A stretch of 7,462 bases of DNA from BTQM01 sp036985875 (GCA_036985875.1 BTQM01000034.1:1-7462); one strand, 5' to 3'; positions 1 through 6,231 are shown, counted from the first letter of the stretch. Notes: generated from the sequence alone by a model not told the origin. Program-made: numbers and translations.

Positions 1-489
1 GAGTTGGGTGTTGACATACAACTTTCCAACACCTGCTTCCCTCAGTCCCCTTATTATCAAAACTCTGCGTGGAATAAATTCAAGTTCAGGGCGCAAATAT
101 CCTGCACATTTAGCGACACAGGGGTAACAACGCAAGAATTCTACAACGACTTCAGCAGAGGCGGATGGGCCGCATACAGACGAATGGCGTTTCAGCCGCA
201 AAACAATCCGTTCGGACTCTACATCATGACACAAAACGAACTTGCAGGGAGAACAGCGAAAGCACTGGACCGTGATAAGCAGGAGTTGGGCTGGGGAAAG
301 GGCGTACGCCCTTTGAGAGACCGCGTTACCGGAATCGTCAAAATCCCCGGCTCCATCATACAGGGACAGCTGGATAACGCGTTCTCAAGCCAGATCCGGA
401 GGATGGAGAACGCCGACGAGCTGACGGAGATCGTGTCAAACTTCGTGGGAGGGCTTGTTACCAACGCGATAAACGAGGGCGTATTCTAA
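1..489 (+). CDS. C-terminal part of a large, probably exported protein of the T4SS-like cluster (5' end outside window)
   Basis: The frame is open from the first base, so the 162 residues seen are the C-terminal part of a longer protein. The TTG at 4 is probably internal, because no ribosome-binding site or upstream spacer can be seen. Visible features are two cysteines (about residues 12 and 35 of the visible part), an aromatic stretch FSRGGWAAY (51-59) followed by PQNNPFGLY (66-74), and a C-terminal helical part with KIPGSIIQGQL (114-124) and ENADELTEIV (136-145). From memory, large exported proteins with a GGW...NNPYG motif and a C-terminal PG...ADE..EI helix lie next to VirB6-like genes in parcubacterial clusters. 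That assignment is recall, not a search. It stops 10 bases before the membrane-protein gene, so co-transcription is likely. No enzymatic motif is seen. The function is unknown; a surface or assembly component is an inference from position. Confidence 0.6.
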   Translation, partial: ELGVDIQLSNTCFPQSPYYQNSAWNKFKFRAQISCTFSDTGVTTQEFYNDFSRGGWAAYRRMAFQPQNNPFGLYIMTQNELAGRTAKALDRDKQELGWGKGVRPLRDRVTGIVKIPGSIIQGQLDNAFSSQIRRMENADELTEIVSNFVGGLVTNAINEGVF

Positions 490-499
490 AATATTTTCT

Positions 500-2068
500 A
501 TGAGAATCATCGCAACAAAAAAAACATGGGTGGTGGTACTGATCGCGGTGATCATTCTCGCGATACTCATATTGAGTCCTTTTGGCGCGGAAGTGGCGCA
601 AGCGGACCACAATAGCACCCACGTAGTAAAAAGTAGCGACGAAAAAAAAGCGCCTGCAGGACTCAGTTGCGGCATAACGGCACTGGATCATTGCGTGGCT
701 CTTCTGGGATATTATCTGTTTTTCTGGCCGGCATCATGGCTGTTGATCGTGGCAGGAGCGATATTTGACTCAATGATGGCATTTTCACTGAGTCGCAGCG
801 TGATAAATCAACCATTTGTGATGGAAGGATGGAGGGCAGTGAGAGATGTTGCGAACATGGCGTTCATATTCGTGCTCCTGTATATCTCCATCGCAACGAT
901 CCTCAATCTGGGAAATTACAAAAAGTTTCTTGTCAATCTGGTGATCGTCGCGCTACTGATCAACTTCAGCGCGTTTTTCACCAAGGTCGTCATTGATGCT
1001 TCAAATATTGTCGCGCTGGAGTTCTACAACGCCATTGCCGCGCCTGTCACAGATTACGCGACGGGAATTACCGTAAAAGAAACGTCTATATCGGCGGTGT
1101 TCATCACGGGATTTGATCCCCAAAAGATCGTGGGGTCGGAAGTATTCAAAAATTGGATAAAGGAGGGCAACAGCGTCGCATCTTTGTTCTTCGTATTCAT
1201 CGCTGGCGGTGTCATTTCTATCGTTGCCTCATACGCACTTCTTAGGGTGGGATTTATGTTTCTCTCTCGTTTGGTGGCATTTTGGTTCCTGATCATCGCG
1301 TCCCCTTTGGCATTCATCGCGTTTGCTCTCCCAAACGCCTCTTTTGCCAATAAATGGTGGCACCAGCTCGTCAGCCAAGCGCTCGTCGCGCCGGTATTCC
1401 TCTTTCTAATGTACATCATCGCCAAGATCGTCCAGAGCGGTTTTCTGAACGATGTTTTCAAAACCAGAACAGGCGAATGGTACGAGATCATCGTAAACGT
1501 GATCCTCACATTCTCCGTCCTTATCGTTGCGCTCCTCAAATCGGTAAGCATCACGGAGAAGCTCGCGGGGGAGGCGGGAGGAATGGCGAAAAAGCTTACC
1601 GGACTGCTTGCCTTTACGCCCGCCGGTAGACTGGGGCGGCTTGCGGGAGGGCTTGCAAGACGGCAGCTTGTACAGCGCCCCGCGAGCGCCATTGCGCGCT
1701 CTCGCATAGCGAAGAGATTCGCCGCGAAAAGTCCGAGGATCGGAGGAGCGGCGATCGGAGCACTGGATACAGCCGGCGGAGCGACGTATGATAAATATAT
1801 TGCGAAGAAGGCGAAGGAGAGTGCGGCGATCGGAAAAAGGATCGGGGAAAGAGGTCCGGGAGAGAGACGATTTGAAGGGGCGGCACGGCAGGAAATCTAC
1901 ACCAGAGGACTTGAGAAACCTACTAGATTACAGAGCGTTACGGGAGACGCCCGGGTAAGCAGAGAGGCGGCGATGAGACTGCGCAAAAAGAAAACCAATA
2001 TTGAAAAGATCGCGGAAGAAGTGTCTAAAACAAATAAAAGCCAAACGTCTGAGGGCAAACAAGCATAG
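500..2068 (+). CDS. VirB6/TrbL-like polytopic inner-membrane protein with long cationic tail
   Basis: This 522-residue protein would form part of the inner-membrane channel or platform of a type IV secretion-like machine. Residues 9-29 form a hydrophobic N-terminal segment (signal anchor or cleavable signal). A hydrophilic stretch follows, then a Cys pair (C57, C64). About seven further hydrophobic segments lie near 66-88, 118-136, 142-165, 225-247, 252-277, 288-312 and 327-347. Residues 353-522 are hydrophilic and rich in Lys, Arg, Gly and Ala, and are probably cytoplasmic. A central block of membrane helices with a long polar tail fits the VirB6/TrbL superfamily, whose sequence conservation is weak, so the call rests on topology and on neighbours PrgI and VirB4. 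The ATG at 500 starts 10 bases after the previous stop and has no Shine-Dalgarno; it places the hydrophobic segment correctly at the N terminus. Another polytopic membrane protein type cannot be excluded. Confidence 0.7.
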   Translation: MRIIATKKTWVVVLIAVIILAILILSPFGAEVAQADHNSTHVVKSSDEKKAPAGLSCGITALDHCVALLGYYLFFWPASWLLIVAGAIFDSMMAFSLSRSVINQPFVMEGWRAVRDVANMAFIFVLLYISIATILNLGNYKKFLVNLVIVALLINFSAFFTKVVIDASNIVALEFYNAIAAPVTDYATGITVKETSISAVFITGFDPQKIVGSEVFKNWIKEGNSVASLFFVFIAGGVISIVASYALLRVGFMFLSRLVAFWFLIIASPLAFIAFALPNASFANKWWHQLVSQALVAPVFLFLMYIIAKIVQSGFLNDVFKTRTGEWYEIIVNVILTFSVLIVALLKSVSITEKLAGEAGGMAKKLTGLLAFTPAGRLGRLAGGLARRQLVQRPASAIARSRIAKRFAAKSPRIGGAAIGALDTAGGATYDKYIAKKAKESAAIGKRIGERGPGERRFEGAARQEIYTRGLEKPTRLQSVTGDARVSREAAMRLRKKKTNIEKIAEEVSKTNKSQTSEGKQA

Positions 2069-2077
2069 TCCTTGTAC

Positions 2078-2108
2078 GTTATAAGTCGCGAGTTATAGGT
2101 TATAAGTT
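2078..2108 (+). repeat. GTTATAA heptamer repeat immediately upstream of a start codon
   Basis: Three copies of a GTTATAA-like unit lie at 2078-2084, 2092-2098 (GTTATAG) and 2099-2105. The last two are adjacent. The repeat ends three bases before ATGGCA at 2112. The same unit occurs at 4214-4234 before another ATGGCA start. It fills nearly all of the 43-base gap. It contains TATAA cores that could act as weak -10 elements, but no convincing -35 partner is visible. Confidence 0.75.
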
Positions 2109-2111
2109 AAA

Positions 2112-2756
2112 ATGGCATACACAGACGAACAATTATTTAAAGCGTTTGGGCGCCTACCTGAAGATGTTCAGGATGTTTTTGCCGACCCGAATTTGGGTCC
2201 TCTCATACACACGATAGCGATTGACCACGGTGTTGATCCCGCGGGATCACTTGACATAGAGGACGAGGTGGCACACGTCCTGCTAGGTCTCGCATATCCT
2301 GAAGAGCTTGCGGTGAACATACGGCGCAAGCTCGGCATACCGGAAGAGAAAGCGCGAAAAATAGCTTCTGAAATACAAATAAAGATATTTAAGAACGTGA
2401 TGAAGTCTCTGCACGACATGCACAAATCCAAAAAAAGCACAGCAGGAACAACGCATATAGAAGCAGGGAAAGGCGAGACCGCCACGACGCCCGCGCCGGA
2501 AGCACAAAAGCCACCCGAAGAAAAAACTTCCACCGACGTGCCTCAGTCCATCCAGACACCTCTTCCGACACTGGAAAAAGAAGCGGGCAAGGTAACCCCG
2601 CAGCATATTTTTGAAAAGAAGCTGGAAGGAGTATTCAAAACCTCCCCGGCAGTCGTAACCAAAGTGGGCGAACAAACAACACCGTCGACACTAAAACAGC
2701 AAGCGCTTGAGGGACGCCCGAAGCATGTGGATCCGTATAGGGAAGCGGTTGAATAG
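2112..2756 (+). CDS. Soluble protein: N-terminal helical domain plus Pro/Thr-rich linker, function unknown
   Basis: This 214-residue protein has no signal peptide or membrane segment. Residues 1-105 look all-helical: LPEDVQDVF (15-23), an acidic helix DIEDEVAHVLLGL (48-60), a YPEELAVNI segment (62-70), and KARKIASEIQIKIFKNVMKSL (80-100, basic and amphipathic). From memory, this arrangement (LPEDV..., a D-E-v--vL-G turn, then KA--I--e-----F) recurs in many uncharacterised Parcubacteria proteins, which I cannot verify here. Residues 106-160 are Lys/Thr/Pro/Glu-rich and probably disordered. A short segment HIFEKKLEGVF (165-175) and the ending DPYREAVE (207-214) look motif-like, as if for docking. 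It sits between the VirB6-like and PrgI genes, so a cytoplasmic adaptor role for the machine is possible but inferred. Start: ATG after the heptamer repeat, with no Shine-Dalgarno. Confidence 0.65.
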   Translation: MAYTDEQLFKAFGRLPEDVQDVFADPNLGPLIHTIAIDHGVDPAGSLDIEDEVAHVLLGLAYPEELAVNIRRKLGIPEEKARKIASEIQIKIFKNVMKSLHDMHKSKKSTAGTTHIEAGKGETATTPAPEAQKPPEEKTSTDVPQSIQTPLPTLEKEAGKVTPQHIFEKKLEGVFKTSPAVVTKVGEQTTPSTLKQQALEGRPKHVDPYREAVE

Positions 2757-2770
2757 CTTTTTTGAATTCT

Positions 2771-2818
2771 GAATTTCGAATTTTGATTCAAATCCGAATT
2801 TCCCAATTTTGAAACAAA
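2771..2818 (+). repeat. Two copies of a 22-base AT-rich unit (GAATTT...CAAA)
   Basis: The 98-base gap before the PrgI gene holds copies at 2771-2792 and 2796-2818 of a unit that begins GAATTTCC, continues AATTTTGAA and ends TCAAA. A third copy lies at 4092-4113. By eye, the 4092 copy matches the 2771 copy at 20 of 22 positions. It matches the 2796 copy at 21 of 22 with a single-base insertion. No terminator, promoter or Shine-Dalgarno is recognisable in the rest of the gap (2757-2854). Confidence 0.65.
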
Positions 2819-2854
2819 CGCTTCGCTTTAATTTTCAATTTAAAGTTCTGTAAT

Positions 2855-3286
2855 ATGCAATTCAAAGTTCCACAATATATTGAGGTAGAGGACAAGATAT
2901 TCGGACCGTTCACGTTCAAGCAGTTTATTTACATCGGCGGAGCGCTGGGGATATCCTATGTTGTCTTTCAGGTCCTTCCTTTTTTGCTGGCAATACCCCT
3001 GATAGTGGGGATAGGATTTTTCGCGTGGGCTCTTGCGTTTTACCCCAAAGAAAAATTCGGTAAGCCATTCATAGGAGTTGTGGAAGCAGCATTTAAATAT
3101 ACAATGAATGACCGGCTTTACACATGGAAAAAATCTCCTCCAAAAAAAATACTTGAAAAAGAGGATGAGAGAGAGCGCGCACCCCTCCTGTCTGTTCCCA
3201 AAGTCTCCGGTGGCGGGCTAAAAAACATATCGCAAAATCTGGATGTGGGAACTGCCGAGGAAGAGGGGAGCGAAGAGAAGAAGTGA
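2855..3286 (+). CDS. PrgI-family (VirB3-like) small inner-membrane protein
   Basis: This 143-residue membrane protein is predicted to be the VirB3-like partner that anchors the VirB4 ATPase at the inner membrane. The N terminus is typical of the PrgI family: MQFKVPQYIEVEDKIFGPFT (1-20), then FKQFIYIGG leading into the first hydrophobic segment (about 24-41). A second lies at about 42-62, and then a basic, aromatic stretch FYPKEKFGKPF (62-72) and MNDRLYTWKK (84-93). The last 50 residues are charged and probably disordered, with the acidic end EEEGSEEKK. The PrgI-like core covers about residues 1-93, so the tail adds roughly a third. PrgI directly upstream of VirB4-type genes is a known arrangement in Gram-positive and CPR systems; here the 217-residue protein lies between them. 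The ATG at 2855 has no Shine-Dalgarno. TGA is the stop. Confidence 0.88.
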   Translation: MQFKVPQYIEVEDKIFGPFTFKQFIYIGGALGISYVVFQVLPFLLAIPLIVGIGFFAWALAFYPKEKFGKPFIGVVEAAFKYTMNDRLYTWKKSPPKKILEKEDERERAPLLSVPKVSGGGLKNISQNLDVGTAEEEGSEEKK

Positions 3287-3326
3287 CTGCTCCGGAACCG
3301 AAACTCCCCTCGTCTTTCTAAAAACG

Positions 3327-3335
3327 TGATATAAT
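3327..3335 (+). promoter_or_regulatory. Candidate extended -10 promoter (TGATATAAT)
   Basis: TGATATAAT matches the extended -10 consensus TGnTATAAT exactly. No good -35 hexamer lies 16-18 bases upstream, which is usual for extended -10 promoters. Transcription would begin near 3342, just at the start of the AGCTT-rich repeat, and give a leader of about 90 bases for the gene at 3431. It lies 41 bases after the PrgI stop, so the VirB4-type genes could be transcribed separately from the upstream genes. Confidence 0.55.
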
Positions 3336-3344
3336 AGCTCGACA

Positions 3345-3398
3345 AGCTTAAATCAGCTTACTAGCTTAATAATTTGATTTTCAAAAGCTGATCAAGCT
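3345..3398 (+). repeat. Imperfect AGCTT-rich inverted repeat in the leader of the 217-residue protein gene
   Basis: AGCTT (3345-3349) and ATCAGCTT (3352-3359) can pair with AAGCTGAT (3385-3392) and AAGCT (3394-3398). This gives a 13-pair interrupted stem around a 25-base AT-rich loop. No T-run follows, so it does not look like a terminator. It lies just downstream of the candidate promoter and would be transcribed. Confidence 0.5.
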
Positions 3399-3424
3399 AT
3401 AAGCTAACGAAGTTGGTGAAGTTA
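3386..3424 (+). repeat. CAAGCTA-type heptamer block, copy A (homologous to 6203-6241)
   Basis: This 39-base block aligns without gaps to 6203-6241 with 32 identities counted by eye. Both are built from AAGCTA-like units of about seven bases and both end shortly before an ATGGCA start. The TTG at 3413 and the weak GGTGA at 3415-3419 both lie inside this block, which argues against using that TTG as the start codon. Confidence 0.7.
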
Positions 3425-3430
3425 TTCATT

Positions 3431-4084
3431 ATGGCAATAAAATCAAAAGCGACACAAGGGTTCGTACCAATAGAAGAAGTGCGAGATGGAGTGGTTATAT
3501 TAAAAGACGGCTCCATGAGGATGATCCTCATGGTCTCATCAAGCAATTTCGCCTTAAAGTCGGAGGATGAGCAACGAGCCGTTCTCGCGCAATTCCAAAC
3601 CTTCCTAAATTCTCTGGAGTTCTCAACTCAAATATTCATCCAGTCGAGACGGCTTGATATCCGGCCATACCTCTCACTCTTGAGGGAGCGGCTCAAAGAG
3701 CAAATGGGCGACCTGATGAGAATACAGATACAGGAATATATAGACTTTATAAAAAACTTCACAGACTCAACAAACATCATGACAAAAACATTTTTTGTCA
3801 TACTTCCATACTCACATCCGATACTTTCACAAAAAACGACCTCTCCGTTTGACTTTTTCAGCAAAAAGAAAAATGCCACCAGGAAAGAGAGCCGTGAGGA
3901 ACAAAAGCTGGAGGCGTTTGAAGAAGCTCGCTCACAACTGGAGCAAAGGGTAAGCGTAGCAAAACAAGGGCTTGCGCGTACAGGACTGCGCGCGGTCGTG
4001 TTGGGAACAGAGGAGATAATCGAGCTGTATTATAAGTTTTTCAATCCCGGAGAAACTGAGAAGCCCGTCAAGATCAAGGGATGA
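3431..4084 (+). CDS. VirB4/TraC N-terminal-domain-like protein lacking the ATPase domain
   Basis: This 217-residue protein has no Walker motifs or membrane segments. The N-terminal half reads like the N-terminal domain of VirB4/TraC/TrbE ATPases: FVPIEEVRDGVVILKDGSMR (11-30), a beta strand MILMVSSSNFALKS (31-44), a helix DEQRAVLAQFQTFLNSL (46-62), and then FSTQIFIQSRRLDIRPY (64-80). After IQEYIDFIKNF (100-110) comes a strand TKTFFVILPYS (118-128), a Lys/Arg-rich insert (145-160), a helix, and RTGLRAVVLGTEEIIELYYKFFNP (183-206). It is probably a cytoplasmic partner of the VirB4 ATPase encoded next. I recall that CPR clusters often annotate this protein as TraC-like, which I could not check. 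The start is taken as ATG 3431 rather than TTG 3413, because the latter falls in a repeat and the MAxK start resembles neighbours. A weak GGTGA lies 11 bases upstream. Confidence 0.7.
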   Translation: MAIKSKATQGFVPIEEVRDGVVILKDGSMRMILMVSSSNFALKSEDEQRAVLAQFQTFLNSLEFSTQIFIQSRRLDIRPYLSLLRERLKEQMGDLMRIQIQEYIDFIKNFTDSTNIMTKTFFVILPYSHPILSQKTTSPFDFFSKKKNATRKESREEQKLEAFEEARSQLEQRVSVAKQGLARTGLRAVVLGTEEIIELYYKFFNPGETEKPVKIKG

Positions 4085-4091
4085 GAAAGTT

Positions 4092-4113
4092 GAATTTCCA
4101 ATTTTGAATCAAA
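4092..4113 (+). repeat. Third copy of the 22-base AT-rich unit
   Basis: It begins eight bases after the stop of the 217-residue protein gene. It is nearly identical to the units at 2771-2792 (20 of 22) and 2796-2818 (21 of 22 with one gap), although the flanking genes differ. The following bases 4114-4166 are AT-rich, and I recognise nothing else in them. Confidence 0.65.
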
Positions 4114-4166
4114 AATGAATGATCTAATCTTCAAACATTTGAAATTCGATCAAAATTCACCACTTA

Positions 4167-4213
4167 AGAAGTCGGGTATCCAAGTGACGCAGAAGTCCGA
4201 CAGCCAAGTACGC
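4167..4213 (+). repeat. Tandem pair of the AGAAGTCGGG-type repeat
   Basis: Two adjacent copies lie at 4167-4190 and 4191-4213, each running AGAAGTC...CCAAGT and ending in ACGC. The first is close to the arms of the long inverted repeat at 6111-6202 (about 19 of 21 positions against the left arm reversed). The second is more diverged. They lie directly before the GTTATAA heptamers that lead into the VirB4 start. The role is unknown. Confidence 0.65.
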
Positions 4214-4234
4214 GTTACAAGTTATAAGTTATAA
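4214..4234 (+). repeat. GTTATAA heptamer tandem repeat before the VirB4 start
   Basis: Three head-to-tail seven-base units occur: GTTACAA, GTTATAA, GTTATAA. Six bases later comes ATGGCA, the VirB4-like start. It is the same unit and position as at 2078-2108. No Shine-Dalgarno is present, so the repeat occupies the place where translation signals normally sit. Confidence 0.75.
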
Positions 4235-4240
4235 GATTTT

Positions 4241-6052
4241 ATGGCATTATCATTATTTGGCAAGAAAAAGGAGGAGAAGAATGAAGCATCAGTTCTTCCG
4301 GAAGAAATACATGAAACGGAGAGCTTGGAGCTAAGGGATATTATCGCTCCCTCCGCCGTAAAAATCGGTCCCAAAGAGATATGGCTTGGAGAGAAGGTTA
4401 TGAGAACATTCTTTGTTGTCTCATACCCGAGAATGCTTTCGGACAACTGGCTTTCCCCCCTCATAAATCTGGACAAGGTGTTTGATATTTCTATCTTCAT
4501 ACACCCAATCGAAACACAGAAAATCCTCAAAAAATTTCAAAAAAAGGTGGCTGAGGTGCAAAGCCAGATATCAATCCGCGAAGAAAAAGGGTTCGTGCGG
4601 GATCCCATGCTGGACATTGCGTATCAGGACCTTGAAGACTTGCGCGACCGCCTCCAGCAAGCACAGGAAAAGATATTTGACGTAGGGCTCTATATCGCAA
4701 TATACGCGGACAGCGAAGATGAGCTTAGAAAAGTGGAGTCGGAAATAAAATCAATGCTTGAGTCCCGCCTTATCTACATCAGACCGGCTCTTTTCCAGCA
4801 AGAAGAAGGATTGAGAAGCATCACTCCAATAGGCACAGACGAGCTGGGGATACACTCAAAGCTCAATTCCTCTCCGCTCTCAAGTATTTTCCCTTTTGTG
4901 TCATTTGACCTCACTTCGGACAAGGGAATTTTGTACGGTATCAACAGGCACAATTCTTCACTGGTACTTTTTGACAGATTTTCTCTTCCCAACTACAATT
5001 CCGTCACATTCGCCACTTCCGGCGCGGGCAAGTCATACGCGACAAAATTGGAAATCTTAAGAAGTCTTATGTTTGACATAGACATCATCCTCATAGACCC
5101 GGAAAGAGAATATGAATATCTGGCGGAAGCGACCGGAGGAAGACACTTTAACATATCGCTCACTTCAGAGAACCATATAAATCCATTTGACTTGCCCATA
5201 CCGCAGGAAGATGAGTCCACTGCAGATGTACTACGCTCCCACATCATAACCCTCGTGGGACTCTTCAGAGTCATGTTGAGCGGACTTACACCCGAGGAAG
5301 ACGCAATCATAGACAGAGCGATCACTGAAGTATATGCCCTAAAAGATATAACGCCGGATTCTGATTTCGCGAACATAGAGCCACCGCTTCTCTCTGATTT
5401 TGAAATGGTGCTTGCGGGTATAGAGGGATCAGAGTCTTTGGTTCAAAAACTTTCAAAATACACTAGGGGCACATGGTCCGGATTCATCAATAATCCCACC
5501 AATGTCGATATTAACAAGAAATTCATCGTCTTTTCGGTAAGAGATATGCAAGACGAGCTCAAGCCGGTGGCAATGTACATCATCACCAACTTTATATGGA
5601 ACGCCGTCAGGAGAACGCTCCGCAAGAGACTTCTTGTGGTGGATGAGGCATGGTGGATGATGAAATCAGAAGATACTGCCTCGTTCCTCTTCAGCATGGC
5701 AAAGAGGGGAAGAAAATACTACTTGGGTCTTTCAACGATCACGCAGGATGTGGGTGACTTCCTCCGCTCTCCCTACGGATTGCCGATCATCACAAACTCT
5801 TCCATGCAGCTTTTGATGAAACAATCCCCGGTTTCAATAGACTTGGTGCAGAAAACCTTTAACTTGACCGACGAAGAAAAATATCTTCTCTTGGAATCAG
5901 GATTGGGTGAAGGAATATTTTTCGCGGGGCTCAAACATGTCGCGATAAAGATCATCGCTTCGTACACGGAAGACCAGATCATCACCTCCGACCCGACTCA
6001 GATTTTGGCAATAAAAAATGCGAAAAAAGAACTGGAGGCAGCGGAGGGATAG
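4241..6052 (+). CDS. VirB4-like AAA+ ATPase of a type IV secretion-like system
   Basis: This 603-residue cytoplasmic, membrane-associated ATPase would power substrate or subunit movement through the machine. Residues 31-185 form a VirB4-type N-terminal domain (DIIAPSAVKIG at 33-43, RTFFVVSYPRML at 55-66, a coiled-coil-like helix around 95-145). The P-loop is ATSGAGKS (258-265), where Ala replaces the usual first Gly; as I recall, this is common in the family. Next come IILIDPEREYEYL (282-294) and, after a helical insert, Walker B LLVVDEAWWMM (464-474). The motif KRGRKYYLGLSTITQDV (488-504) holds the sensor-like Gln502, and NSSMQLLMKQ (519-528) follows. All motifs expected for an active ATPase are present. 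The length is shorter than proteobacterial VirB4 (about 800 residues) and the protein appears complete. Start: ATG after heptamer repeats, no Shine-Dalgarno. It follows the 217-residue module by 156 bases and is probably in the same transcript. Confidence 0.9.
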   Translation: MALSLFGKKKEEKNEASVLPEEIHETESLELRDIIAPSAVKIGPKEIWLGEKVMRTFFVVSYPRMLSDNWLSPLINLDKVFDISIFIHPIETQKILKKFQKKVAEVQSQISIREEKGFVRDPMLDIAYQDLEDLRDRLQQAQEKIFDVGLYIAIYADSEDELRKVESEIKSMLESRLIYIRPALFQQEEGLRSITPIGTDELGIHSKLNSSPLSSIFPFVSFDLTSDKGILYGINRHNSSLVLFDRFSLPNYNSVTFATSGAGKSYATKLEILRSLMFDIDIILIDPEREYEYLAEATGGRHFNISLTSENHINPFDLPIPQEDESTADVLRSHIITLVGLFRVMLSGLTPEEDAIIDRAITEVYALKDITPDSDFANIEPPLLSDFEMVLAGIEGSESLVQKLSKYTRGTWSGFINNPTNVDINKKFIVFSVRDMQDELKPVAMYIITNFIWNAVRRTLRKRLLVVDEAWWMMKSEDTASFLFSMAKRGRKYYLGLSTITQDVGDFLRSPYGLPIITNSSMQLLMKQSPVSIDLVQKTFNLTDEEKYLLLESGLGEGIFFAGLKHVAIKIIASYTEDQIITSDPTQILAIKNAKKELEAAEG

Positions 6053-6057
6053 AGAAG

Positions 6058-6087
6058 CTGGCAGGGTGCGTTGTTTTCTCCTATAAT
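6058..6087 (+). promoter_or_regulatory. Candidate promoter before the exported-protein gene
   Basis: A perfect TATAAT lies at 6082-6087, with CTGGCA (6058-6063; four of six matches to TTGACA) 18 bases upstream. Transcription would begin near 6094, at the first AGCTTAG of the inverted-repeat leader, giving a leader of about 160 bases for the gene at 6258. It begins six bases after the VirB4 stop. Confidence 0.5.
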
Positions 6088-6093
6088 GAGGAT

Positions 6094-6231
6094 AGCTTAG
6101 TTTAGCTTATGCACTTGGACACCCGACTTCTTGGTTGGTAAATGACCGCATTTTGGACACAATAATCTAAATTACACATACAGAAGTCGGGTGTTCAAGT
6201 GCAGCTTATCAAGCTACAAGCTAACTAAGCT
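6094..6231 (+). repeat. Long inverted repeat: 22-pair stem with outer AGCTTAG arms
   Basis: The inner arms 6110-6131 and 6182-6203 are reverse complements at 21 of 22 positions. The exception (G6118 opposite T6195) would be a G-U pair in RNA. The loop is 50 bases (6132-6181) and includes a small AAATG/CATTT hairpin (6140-6153). Outside the stem, AGCTTAGTTTAGCT (6094-6107) can pair with AGCTAACTAAGCT (6219-6231) apart from one extra T. The arms belong to the same family as 4167-4213. No T-run follows, so it is not an ordinary intrinsic terminator. Confidence 0.75.

Noticed and set aside
4..6. TTG as the true start of the first gene
   Set aside because: The frame is open to the window edge, no start signal precedes it, and the sequence reads as the interior of a larger protein.
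1054..1707. 217-codon open frame on the minus strand
   Set aside because: It lies wholly inside the VirB6-like gene, is a mirror of its hydrophobic coding sequence, and has no recognisable domain.
2072..2099. TTGTAC plus TATAGG as a promoter for the gene at 2112
   Set aside because: Both boxes match the consensus poorly and the TATA-like part is explained by the heptamer repeat.
3413..3430. TTG start that would add six residues to the 217-residue protein
   Set aside because: It falls inside the CAAGCTA-type repeat shared with 6203-6241, while ATG 3431 gives the same ATGGCA start as three other genes here.
3284..4084. UGA recoded as glycine (Gracilibacteria/SR1 code)
   Set aside because: TGA ends the PrgI and 217-residue genes at sensible lengths, and no gene contains an internal TGA that would need decoding.
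4167..4213. CRISPR array
   Set aside because: Only two diverged units lie directly next to each other with no unique spacers, and no cas gene is present.
6094..6231. Intrinsic terminator or a complete insertion sequence
   Set aside because: No T-run follows the stem and the loop is 50 bases, unlike a terminator. The element is too short for a transposase; I also saw no clear target-site duplication.
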